Shown one piece after another: positions 53,773-64,000 of a stretch of 64,000 nt of DNA. Position numbers and translations under genes: made by a program. Location of the stretch: positions 1-64,000 of the forward strand of contig ML769627.1 of NCBI GenBank assembly GCA_009733575.1. The letters are read 5' to 3'. Below the pieces are notes generated by a model. It had not been told where the DNA came from. It made no database searches and saw nothing but the letters and a program-made list of their open reading frames with translations. This DNA comes from Gymnopus androsaceus JB14 (lineage: Eukaryota > Basidiomycota > Agaricomycetes > Agaricales > Omphalotaceae). The stretch's first letter is position 1, and every line of letters starts with the position of its first letter.

Positions 53773-56159
53773 CAGCAAAATCCTTCTCTTGCTTTGTGCA
53801 CTCCTTGAGCGCAGTGATTAAACAATGTTTGAATAGGGAACCTGAAATTATTCATTGGACAAAGTATAAAGGACAAAAGCAAATGAGCTCATCAAAACCA
53901 ACAACTTTACTCCAATTCCAATGACCCCAGTGGTCCCATCTCTTTAGTACTAGCCGATACCGGGCCCATGTCCCCCCAGTTGCACTTGATACTCTCTCCA
54001 TCAGTCCTACACATTCTGGGAGTTAAGTTCAGGGAGAATGCAAGTTAGCAGGCCAGCTTGTGACTGTAGATGTGGAGCTTTGGGATAACAAACCTCACTA
54101 GGTGGTGGATGATTGGCATTCGAACATTTAGTGGCAAGTTCTTGAGGCATTCAACACATTTCTTGAACCATTGACATATAATGTCATAAGAAAGGACAAG
54201 GAGAAGGTGGTGGATGTGGTGAAGAAATGAGGCCCCAATATGATCAACATTTGCATATCTAGAGAACGTTCAATATGATCCAAAAGAAATCTTGAAAAGG
54301 ACTTACCGTTCACCCTTCTGAAGAAGACCAGCTGTATTCTTTCCAACAAGTCCATGATGAGCACAGCAGCACATCGCGGCACCAGTAATTGTATAGCCTT
54401 TGGAGATTCTTGTATTGGCATAATCCAATGCAGCGCCTCTACCTTTCTCACTCAGAGGGAGATGATAAGGTTAGCCAAAACTCGGACAAGTGGATCATGA
54501 AGTGCTGTACTGTACAGGAACATCAGTAGCTAATGGAATACATAGTATGGTACAAGTACACTAATTAGAAAGAGAAACAGATAACAGATATGTGAAATAG
54601 AGGGAGAGGAGGGAGGGTGACGAAAAAATGCGCAGATCCTGCTAGATCTGCTCGAATATCTGTTAGTACAATGTAGATTGCTTATCAGGCATGATCTGCG
54701 CACCAAGAGCCCTGATATCTAGTGATCTAACAAGCAGGAAAGCGGAATGTGCACTGGATGTGTTTAGATCTGGCTAGATGTGTTGTGGGCTCTGTTCAGT
54801 GACAAGATCAAGGTAAAAAATGCGAAGCCATACCAGATCCTTGTATCTGAGATACTGTAAACTCGAAGCTAGTAGTCTGTACAGATGTAAGGATGTGCTG
54901 GGGAGTGATGTTAGAGCTATCAGAGCTGTGGAGAGCTGGACAACCAACCTTACCCAACACTGAGAGAGATGATGGGGGAAAGGAAGCAAGGAGCACAAGG
55001 AATCAGGATGCCTCAGGGCATTCTCACACAGGCCTCTGCTCAGAACTCCGGCACCTGGATGAGACTGGTACCTGCCAATGCCGGTAAGGAAAGTGTGAGG
55101 GCGGCAAATAAAGGTCCCACAATTTTTGTGGCAAATTGTTCTCTGATCCTCGTTTGCGTTGTATACCTCGAATTTCGCATTCAATAAAAATGATACAAGT
55201 TCCTACAATACAAATACATGGTTCCTGTGGTTCCTTCCTTCCTTCCTTGTGCAAGAGAGCATAAAAACATGGTAGATTTGTGGGACGTAACTGCTTCCTC
55301 TGCCAAATTACACGATCATTCTGAAGTACTTACCGCTTGAAAAACTGACTCTATCTCATTACCCTCAGTGAGGGAAATGTATTTTTTTGACCACTCTACA
55401 TGACTATTAGAGTTTTTTGCCAAAATCTTTTTTTTTTCACTATGTTATCTGTGCATTTGTGTGCTATAAAAGCCTGTATTGTACAAAGATTAAACTTTAT
55501 GAAAAAAACACTTTGATAGGCCCCTTTAGATATCCATTCGAAGCAAATCTTCTCACCAAGACAAGGCGAAATAGTCCCTTTTTGCAGTTTTATAAGCCTT
55601 TGCCACTTTTTTTCGACTTTGATACTTTGGCAGCTTAAGAGTTCTCACGCAAAGCCTCGCAGGCATTGGCAGGTACCAATGAGACTGAGGGCATCTGGAC
55701 CATGGCCCCATGACCTGGCTGATGAATGATATAACTCGAAAAAGCGAGTTGAGCATGTCCCTAGAATGGAACATAGCGTGCCATCCACGATAGCTATTAA
55801 CAAGCTGCTTGCGCACAAATGACCGTGACGGTACGCTGGAAATATGGACTGAACACAGTAACGCTTTAATCAACGGAAGGCATTGAATAAGAGCGAAATA
55901 ACTAAGTTGCTCAGAATTTGGAGTTGAGCAAGTTGTGATACATTGCTGCAATGAACCATAGATACTGAAGATAGAAGCATGGTTGGTAAGCCAATATTGT
56001 AGAGCATATCAAACTCTATTTGCGTGCACTAGGGGTGGCAAAGAGGATATAGTGAAGTGCAGCAATTGTGTAAATGAATTCATGTGCGCTAAAAAGCGAT
56101 GAATTGTGGCATTACAATTGCTGCAGAAGATCTGTTGTTTGCTGAGGCCTGCAGAAAAG
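53773..56159. other. no clear gene
   Basis: The plus strand at 54139-54480 has protein-like text with stops (EAFNTFLEPLTYNVIRKDKE; LLKKTSCILSNKSMMSTAA) that may be a decayed gene. A CCTT microsatellite lies at 55231-55248. The minus frame at 55553-55951 has no recognisable motif. Confidence 0.35.
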
Positions 56160-57701
56160 CTCCCTACCTCTGGAATCCGCCTTCATGACGAAGACCAGTA
56201 CAAGTGCACATCTGAAAGCCAGCCAAGGATTAGCAACAGTGAGACAACTATAGTTGGAGACATACCTCATCTTGGTCTGTCACTGTTAGTAGGTATTTCC
56301 TATAACCCTCTGGCTCTACCAAGTATGCCCATCCAGGCACAAGATATGGGTCATTGAGGATGCTTGATATCAAACACCGCTTCAGTCTAAAGCAAGCATC
56401 AATTATGAGATATAGGTTATCTGATTTGTTCCAGTCCACTGGAAGGTTGATATTGGGATGAGGACAAGCAGGGCATGACAGAGCAAGCTTGCTCTGCTCA
56501 GTTTCCTTGACCATACAAATTCCATCATTTCCATGTCCGGCGTGCATGAGCATCTTCAGATGCCGCCATTGCCTCATCATCCATAAAGAAATCACAATAG
56601 TGATCCTAAGGAAAGATTAAGTACATCAAAATGTCAACAGAAGAAGCAAGACTCACCCTAGTTTCCAGAGGCCTAGTGCTATCTATGAGCTTTTCTAATG
56701 CTGAATAAAAGTCGTAAGCCATCGTCTTTTCCTCAAGTGTTTGTTTATTGAAGGTATTCAGAGCTTCAAATGTTGCAATGGTCCTTGGGGTCGCTAGAGT
56801 TGCAGGATACCACTTGCGGTGCATAAGTTGCTGCCAACTAGAGGCACCTGAACAGTTGGAGCAACCACAGAAGGAGAGACAAATGCAGTGGATGCCATTG
56901 TTGTAAATAACCATCATCTTGGCAGTCTTTGGTAACACACAGATGGAGTTGTCCTTGTGGCCAAGTTGAGGATAGAATCCAAGGTTTTAGAGAGATGTTT
57001 TCTTGAAGCATTTGCCAGTCCATTGCTACAAAAAGATGGAGTGAATATTAAGAATTTGCTTATGGGCAAAACATACCTGAATTGCATGCAATGGCAGGTC
57101 AGCATGTCTCTCAACACAACATTGCTGACAGAGCAAGTTTTTCAAAAAGCATTACAAACATCTGAACTCAGTAGAACTGAGTTTGCATCCAGGAGCACAG
57201 GTTGGACATGTTTCATGCACAAAGCATCCGTGGTCTTTGGTCCTTATCATCTCATGGAGAACCTTGTTTCAATTTGCTATCCATTCTTTTATAGGAACAT
57301 CCTATATATGTTTGAATACAAATTGAAAGCAATAAAAAGATGAATCTCACTAATGATGCATAGCATTTTTTTTGTATCAGCTTCACTTTCCTCTTTATCA
57401 GTTTGGCTTTGTTGCTATTCTTTCCCACTGAGAACTGTTTGAAAAGGCCATAGTTTAAATGAGCAAGGCCATTGTCCTTAGGGATAGACAAAGATGAAGA
57501 TGAAGCTTGTGGCTGCACCTGTGTGTTTACAATGGGAGGAAACTTTGGGCTGGCTTGTTTTGTGGTGATGATTTGCCTCTTATCTTTGGAGACCGTCTGA
57601 GAAACAAACATAGGTGGAGCAGCTGGATTCTGAATGCCAAAATGGCTTAGATCAAATGTTGTTTTTTGCCTTGTCTTTGAGGTCAATGGCTGTTTAGACA
57701 T
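56160..57701 (-). pseudogene. KDZ transposase gene, N-terminal half
   Basis: Exon 1 (57701-57351, MSKQPLTSKTRQKTTFDLSH) is basic. Intron 57302-57350 (GTGAG...TAG) leads to exon 2 (57301-57077) with PIKEWIAN and the CxC2 cysteine cluster (CPTCAPGC, CFLKNLLCQQCCVERHADLP). Exon 3 (about 57026-56660) gives GLGH-type text (NLGFYPQLGHKD), NGIHCICLSFCGCSNC and RKWYPATLATPRTIATFEAL. Exon 4 holds MMRQWRHLKMLMHAGHG, CPACPHPNINLP and DACFRLKR. These are hallmarks of Kyakuja-Dileera-Zisupton transposases of Agaricomycetes. In-frame stops occur in exons 2 and 3, and sequence ends at about 56160 before most of the catalytic region. Terminal repeats of the element were not found. Confidence 0.8.
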
Positions 57702-58611
57702 TGCGAGTAGGGAATGGTATGAAAATTTGTATATTCAAGTAGTTTGTAATGGAATAACGAATCAGAAGGACATCTTATGCACTAATATCAGTGCCCAAAC
57801 AATCTAAGCAAAGACCTTTGGTTTGACGAAATGAGCAAGATTTGGTATTACAAAAATATTAAAAAAACAATTATGTCCTCCTTTCTGCCAATTCTACAGC
57901 CTCAATTAAAGATCTTCACGAGTCTGGATCCCGGTATACCGGGATCTGTGCCACAGGTACCAGTTGGGGAAATACCCTGACTTGCGACCCGCCAAAACCC
58001 ATGGGAAACAGGTCCGGTATCGACCGGGATCCGCCACAGGTATACCTGCAGGTACCTGTATGACCTGTCATAGTTTTTAAAACTAGAGATATTAGTACTT
58101 TTTTGGTACTTATTAGTAGTAAATACTATACTGGTACTTAAAGTAATTAGTATTGGTATGAATCAGACCCAATACAATGGCATTAAAGTACTTATTCTCA
58201 ATGTTATTGGTACTAGTAAGTATTTATAGTAGTAGAAACTTAATAAGTAAAGTGATTTGAGTAGCATACAAGGACCCAGGGCCCTACTACCAAATAAAAA
58301 CAAGCAATAGATTTTCATTATACAGTGGTAAGAAAGAGAACTTTACAGTTTCATATGCATATATCAAGTATTAGACTATTAATGTTACTACTACTTTCTC
58401 AATAGCGGTGTTGTATGTTGAAATAAGTACTCTGATACCATAGAGTAGTACAAGTACAGATACAGCACAATATTCTCCATGCTCTGCCACACCATATGGT
58501 ATGTAAAGAAGTAAAAAAAATTGGCCCAGCATGTAAATCATTTTTCTATGGTGACCTGCAGGTACCTTTGCCAATTTCATCATTTGGTTCAAAGAATATG
58601 CCTTCTGAACA
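57702..58611. other. non-coding stretch with palindromic repeat
   Basis: No gene is seen. It contains the GC-rich dyad repeat at 57927-58075 and AT-rich sequence with recurring TAGTACTTATT strings (58090-58260). Confidence 0.45.
57927..58075. repeat. dyad-rich short repeat
   Basis: It starts with a 20-bp perfect palindrome (GATCCCGGTATACCGGGATC) at 57927-57946 and contains further dyads, CAGGTATACCTG and CAGGTACCTG, near 58035-58060. CTGCAGGTACCT recurs at 58557. Probably a short transposon-like repeat. Confidence 0.7.
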
Positions 58612-59447
58612 GGATACAACAATGATGCCCTGATTCACAACCTGTTGTCTGCAGTACACGAGTGGTTAGTTCTTTCCATTGCAAGTCAACCCAACCCACC
58701 CGATACGTATGTCGGATGGACAAGGAGGATGATGCAACTCGATGGATTGGTAAGGGGATACCGGGAGGGGCTTCCTTGTCGTTCCTCTGGAGCAACTCGA
58801 GTTGAACCCCAAATCGCATACCAACCCTTGCCCGCAATTCCATACGCTCAGGCTGTTCCGGTTCAACTCCAATATCAGCCTGTAGCACGCATTGAAGCAA
58901 ATCCTGCAAACACACCGCGGACAACAGCATCACGAGCTCGGAACTGGAGAAATCGACAAAGAGGAGCTGCTGCCTGGGAAGGAAACCCAGGAAACTCGCC
59001 TGACAGTCACCCACAAGCACACTTGGAAGAAGTTAACGACACATCGGGCCGGGCCACGGACATGGACACTCTTCCGCATCAGAACATGTTTGTGCTTGTC
59101 ACGATGGGGGAGACTTCACCGGAGTTTCGCTTAGAGCAGCCAGAGTACCCTGGACCCTGCAAGAGCGGGCGGAAATGAATCGTCGGAGGGCGCAAAACCT
59201 CTGCCTACGATGTGGGGGCCAGGGCCATTACCAGGCAAGCTGCGAAAATCCTGAATCTAAATTGCCACCGAAGGAGGGTGGCAAGGAGGGTGATTCAACT
59301 CACCCAAATAAGGATATCATGCGTGCAGTGTTCACTCCAGACGGAACCACCAACCCAACAAGTCCTGGAACGGGCATACTGCGGGCGGTGTTCTCTGTCG
59401 AGGATAGAGAGGAGTCGCAGAGACTGGAGCTCGTGAGACGAGGATAG
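58612..59447 (+). pseudogene. gag C-terminal half with zinc knuckle
   Basis: 58612-59178 reads as the C-terminal part of Gag (DALIHNLLSAVHEWLVLS; WTRRMMQLDGLVRGYREG), rich in Gln/Pro. It changes frame before 59178: the true continuation is WTLQERAEMNRRRAQNLCLR, which enters the CCHC knuckle CLRCGGQGHYQASC at 59202-59244. A small tandem duplication at about 59397-59480 (GAGGATAGAGAG...) disturbs the linker to protease. The N-terminal Gag core is missing. Confidence 0.7.
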
Positions 59448-59639
59448 AGAGAGTCGCAGAACGACTGGAAGCTCGTTGAAGACGAGGAGGTCCTTCCTTT
59501 CAGTTCGGACTCGGGAAATGGAACGGGGGCTCCGGGAAGGAAATAGAGGAATCTCGGGGCCCCGTTTCACCTGTCATAGGTTGAGCAGCGCACACAGGGG
59601 CGACACCAGCTCGACTATCCTCAAGGTCCCATAACTCCT

Positions 59640-60703
59640 TTATCGTCACGACAAAACTACCATTTTCGAATACAGACACGGATGTAAATTATAACACATT
59701 AATAGATTCCGGTGCTACAAAATCTTTTGTCGATTGGTCCATCGCTAAGGCTTTCCCTCAAAACACTAAGAAACTGCTAACGCCAGTCCCTCTTGAACTA
59801 TTTGACGGAAAACCAACCTCAGCGGGAGCAATAACCTTGACTTTTACGGACGTTGTGAGCTTTGCGGACGGGACTCTCCACACCATCGAGTTCTTTGTGA
59901 CTCATCTACACCCAACAGCACCGATAGTGCTGGGACTGCCCTGGCTACAGGAACACAATCCAGATATCAACTGGACTGACCTGAGCCTGGGTTTCCGCTT
60001 AATAATAACAAATGCACGCATATCAGCTGCATTATGTGGGGAACTACAAATCCCCACCCAGGAGGAGATAGTGACGGAAGAAGGAGAGGAGAAGGAAGCA
60101 GGGGACGCGGCAAAACGATCGAAGGAATTTCGACGTACCGTGGAATTAGAGGAAGCGGACGAGGAGGACGAAGATCGGGTGACATTCGAGGGAGGGATAC
60201 ATCCTGAGGAAAGACTGGGCTCAGGAGATCCCCTCCTCATGGAGATTAATGAATGGCTGCAAAGAGAGGATGAGTCGAGACGTAGGAGAGGGCGGGAGGA
60301 AGAAGGGGAGGTAGAAGAACAAGCAGGAGACTCCATAAACCCACCCGAAAACACAGCCAATCCATCACCATCACCATTGTCTGACTCACCCGCAAATGTG
60401 GAACCTGTGAAAATCGAATTGGCGGAATCAGCATTCAAACAGAAATTTAGGGAATGGGAATCTCGATGGGAGGAACGGACGTGTAACTGGCCCGCACGCA
60501 AGCAACAAAGGAGATGGAGTACCAGCATTCCAAACCGTCCCCTAGAACAATACATCCAGTACCAGAGTCAATCAACAAAATCCCATCTAGAGATGGGCGG
60601 ACGCCGAGAGGGTCAATGCGGAAGGTCAATTTCTCACAAAAGAGCCAAAACCCAGTATTACGAACATCCGACCCGAACATCAAAGGGAAACCCGTTAGCC
60701 TAA
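59640..60703 (+). CDS. aspartic protease and acidic linker
   Basis: One frame runs from about 59640 to 60703. The retropepsin active site [12 protein letters not shown] is at 59699-59734, with the flap-side and C-terminal motif [18 protein letters not shown] near residue 100, followed by a 150-residue acidic linker (Glu-rich, 60060-60330) and a basic segment. The first ATG or TTG codons inside are not real starts: this is part of Pol. Frame is lost around 60600-60660, where the reading passes to the next frame. Confidence 0.8.
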
Positions 60704-61760
60704 TTGGGGCAGCCGCTATGAGTCAATTATTGCGAGACGGAACACCTCAGGTGCATACATGCTACATACAGGCGGGATACAATAATGTGCAAATAGCGGA
60801 AGGTCACAAATGGAAGACAGCCTTTAGAACTCATTACGGATCATACGAGTACTTGGTCATGCCATTTGGATTGACAAACGCCCCGTCCGCCTCCAATTCT
60901 TCATGAATGACATCTTCCACGATATGGTGGATATTTGCGTCATGGTATACCTAGATGATATCCTCATCTACTCAATGGACAAGGAATCACATACTCAACA
61001 TGTGAGGAAAGTACTCGAAAGGCTGCTGGAGAACAATTTGCATGCAAAACCGGAAAAGTGCGACTTCCATACACGCGTAGTGGAGTACCTGGGAGTCATA
61101 ATATCACCCGATGGAGTAGCCATGGACGCCAAGAAGGTTGACACAATCCTTTCGTGGCCCGCACCTAAGAATATAAAGGAACTACAAGGATTCCTGGGGT
61201 TTGCAAACTTCTACAGGCGGTTCATTGACAACTATTCCGGCATCACAAAGGTTCTCACCCGCCTCCTGAAAAAGGGAAACTACTGGAAGTGGACGCAGGA
61301 GTGCCAATGTGTCTTCAACATACTAAAGAGCGCATTTGTGGAAGCTCCTATCCTTGCACACTTCAACCCCGACCTCCCGATTATAATGGAATGTGACACA
61401 TCGGATTGGGCAATAGCGGGAAGCCTGTTGCAGTTGGACCCAAAGTCAGGCGAGATCCACCCGATAGCTTTCTTTGCACGAGGAATGATTGACACTGAGC
61501 TCAACTACAACATATACGACAAAGAGCTCTTAGCCATTGTGGAGGGGTTTAAACAGTGGAGAGAGCGTACTGTGAGGGATCCTGCTTCCGAATACAAGTA
61601 TACTCAGACCACAACAACTTACAGTACTTCACCACGACAAAGGTACTTACAAGAAGGCAAGCACGTTGGTCCGAAACCCTCTCAGCTTACGGCTATACCA
61701 TCAACTATCAGCCAGGGACACTTGGAGCAAAACCAGACGCGTTAACTCGCAGAGCGGATG
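60640..61760 (+). pseudogene. reverse transcriptase (core-deleted) and RNase H
   Basis: [20 protein letters not shown], normally well upstream of RT, is followed at once by [20 protein letters not shown], normally after the first catalytic Asp block. The stretch holding the RT N-terminal motifs, including that Asp, is therefore gone. The rest is good: [10 protein letters not shown], a one-base frame break near 60890, YLDD at about 60948, FLGFANFYRRFIDNYSGITK, and RNase H ([29 protein letters not shown]). A second break at about 61560 moves the reading to [20 protein letters not shown], ending [17 protein letters not shown]. Confidence 0.8.
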
Positions 61761-63283
61761 TATATCCAAAACGGGGGCGGAATTGGCCCATGCTAAATTG
61801 GTCAACAAAGGGATTCTTATTCCGCCCAACCGTCTAAACGCATCGGTCAGATCGCCAGTACAACAAGGAATCGCCAGTCTGGCAATGGAAGACGTAACTC
61901 TAGCCAGAATACGAAATGCTCCACCCGACAGCCACGTCGAAAAAGTGAGATTAGGAGTTGCGGAAGAGAAAGCGGAAGGGGAGAAATGGGCGGATGGGGT
62001 GGTGAGGAGAGGGGAAAAGATATACGTACCCTCGATAGAATTGTTCCGTCCAGAAATCATTAGGAAATTCCACAACCTCAAAAACAGATTCCACCCAAAC
62101 CGCAGAAGCACATTGGGACTAGTCATGCAGCAATACTACTGGCCAGGAATGGCCAGGGATGTACAACAACATGTACGAGACTGCAAGGAATGTGGAAAGA
62201 ATAGGAGTCGGGTGACGAGCGTGGATGAAGAGCAAACCCAACCCAGCGAGCGCCTCGCAGCAGTGGTTCCCCTCAACGAGGCCTCTCTGATAGAGCGGGT
62301 GAGGGAAGCTCGACCCGACACTTACATGAAAGAAAAGGCAAAGGAGATCAGAGAAGGATGAGAGTTGGAGGTAGTGACAGACGAAGGGCTTCTGAGAAGG
62401 GGAGGGAGGATTTATGTGCCTCAAGTGGGGAGACTTCGGGTGGACATCATTCAGGCTTACCATGACCACCCGCTACAAGGTCATCCGGGCGAACGGAAAA
62501 CCAGGAAACTGGTATCCCAACTATTCTATTGGAGGGGCATGTCGGACGACGTCCGAAACTACGTTAGGGGCTGCCACAACTGTGCCAGAGCAAAATCACG
62601 GCGACACAAACCGTTTGGACTATTGAAACCCCTCCCGATAGGGGAACGACCTTGGGATTCCATATCTTTTGATCACATCGTCCAACTTCCGAAGACCCAA
62701 GGAGAGGAAGCATTTGACGCCGTCCTGGTAGTGGTTTGCCGCTTAACAAAACAAGCAATCTACATTCCTTGTTACATGACCGACAAGGCCAAGGACTTCG
62801 CGGATTTATTCATTACCCACGTATTCGCAAAACACGGACTCCCGTCAAACATAGTATCAGACAGGGGTTCACTGTTCGTTAGCGAATTTTGGACTAAACT
62901 GTGCATGGCACTTCACATCGAAGCACACCTATCTACAGCATACCACCCGCAGACAGATGGACAAACAGAGCGGGTCAACCAATCGTTGGAAGCTTATCTA
63001 CGAATTTACTGTGCCTACGACCAGGACAACTGGCACAAACTCCTCCCAATGGCCAAATTCGTGTATAACAACTCACCCCACAGTGCAACAGGGGTATCAC
63101 CCTTCTTTGCAAATAAAGGATACCACCCGAAACTCACAATCGAATTGGAAAAAGTGTCCAACACAGACGCTAACGCTTACGCATCCCAACTGCAGGAACT
63201 CCATCAGTACTTGAAGGGGGAGCTGAAGGTTGCAAACGAGAATTACGAGAAGTCAAGAAGCGGCACCAGAGGCTCTAGCCTTA
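61750..63283 (+). pseudogene. integrase with duplicated zinc domain, TGA-interrupted
   Basis: One frame with an in-frame TGA at 62359-62361. First unit, 61900-62230: GEKIYVPSIELFRPEIIRKF, then YYWPGMARDVQQHV and CKECGKN, a degenerate H2C2 domain with unusual histidine spacing. Second unit, 62290-62620: GGRIYVPQVGRLRVDIIQAY, HDHPLQGHPGERKT, FYWRGM and CHNCARAKSRR, a canonical domain. The catalytic core follows with Asp in SFDHI, Asp in VSDRGSLF and Glu in GQTERVNQSLEAY. The protein stops being integrase-like at SRSGTRGSSL (63280), before any GPY/F or chromodomain. Confidence 0.85.
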
Positions 63284-63420
63284 TTAAAATAAAGCCCGAC
63301 AACTTGTCACAGGTAGTGCTCCGATAACTCGGCTTCAAGTCATGACTTGCCGGAGTTGAGTCATTTTTAGGTCACGCCGAGCCGAGTCAGTCTAAATAGA
63401 ACTTGCCAGCCACTCAGAGC
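63282..63420 (+). repeat. uninterrupted copy of the 51014 short repeat
   Basis: TATTAAAATAAAGCCCGACA, then AGTGCTCCGATAACTCGG and CTCGGCTT / GCCGAGCCGAG dyads. It matches 51014-51046 plus 51604 onward and begins at the point where the integrase is truncated. Confidence 0.7.

Positions 63421-64000
<580 letters not shown>

Larger units (their letters stand above)
58612..63283 (+). mobile_element. third Ty3/Gypsy lineage, truncated, no LTRs
   Basis: Gag C-terminus, zinc knuckle, DSGA protease, a reverse transcriptase missing its N-terminal core, RNase H and integrase follow in order on the plus strand. Gag is cut at the left and integrase at the right, exactly where the short repeat at 63282 begins. 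At least four frame breaks and one in-frame TGA make it non-functional. Confidence 0.85.

Overview
The window reads as a transposon-dense stretch of a basidiomycete genome, most likely Agaricomycetes. The evidence is a KDZ transposase fragment with its CxC2 cysteine cluster, Ty3/Gypsy retroelements of the fungal type, short introns (41-68 nt) with GTAAG/GTATG donors, and degenerate TTAGGG arrays. I recognise no complete host housekeeping gene, tRNA or rRNA. Species is not determined.

Layout. 1-948: one unassigned open frame. 949-4862: a 3.7 kb foldback element with inverted arms over 1 kb, built largely of a roughly 54-bp hairpin minisatellite, plus a third inverted copy of its end. 5388-26535: a 21.1 kb Ty3/Gypsy retrotransposon with LTRs of 1.7-1.8 kb, sense gag-pol, and about 9.8 kb between integrase and 3' LTR that carries two intron-containing antisense genes. 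26536-30112: an older minus-strand gag/protease relic with two TA-flanked MITEs side by side, one carrying a telomere-like array. 30669-31623: a solo LTR with perfect 5-bp target duplication and an array of seven hairpins sharing one loop motif. 33758-38000 and 48892-50990: two remnants of a second Ty3 family (minus strand) that again place an antisense accessory gene between integrase and 3' LTR. 52109-53772: a decayed LTR of the giant family. 56160-57701: the N-terminal half of a KDZ transposase gene. 58612-63283: a third Ty3 lineage lacking the RT core and with a duplicated integrase zinc domain.

How the parts relate. In both LTR families that keep their 3' ends, the order is gag-pol (sense), antisense spliced accessory gene(s), polypurine tract, LTR. 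In both families one accessory protein has a six-cysteine pattern with Gal4-like Zn2Cys6 spacing. This recurrence of one architecture in two unrelated families is the strongest candidate for an undescribed system. A role in controlling the elements' transcription or silencing is inference only. None of the copies seen here looks fully intact: gag and pol of the giant element carry frame breaks, its 5' LTR TATA box is damaged and it lacks a target-site duplication.

Splice sites, repeat boundaries and frame breaks were read by eye. No alignment, folding or database search was run.
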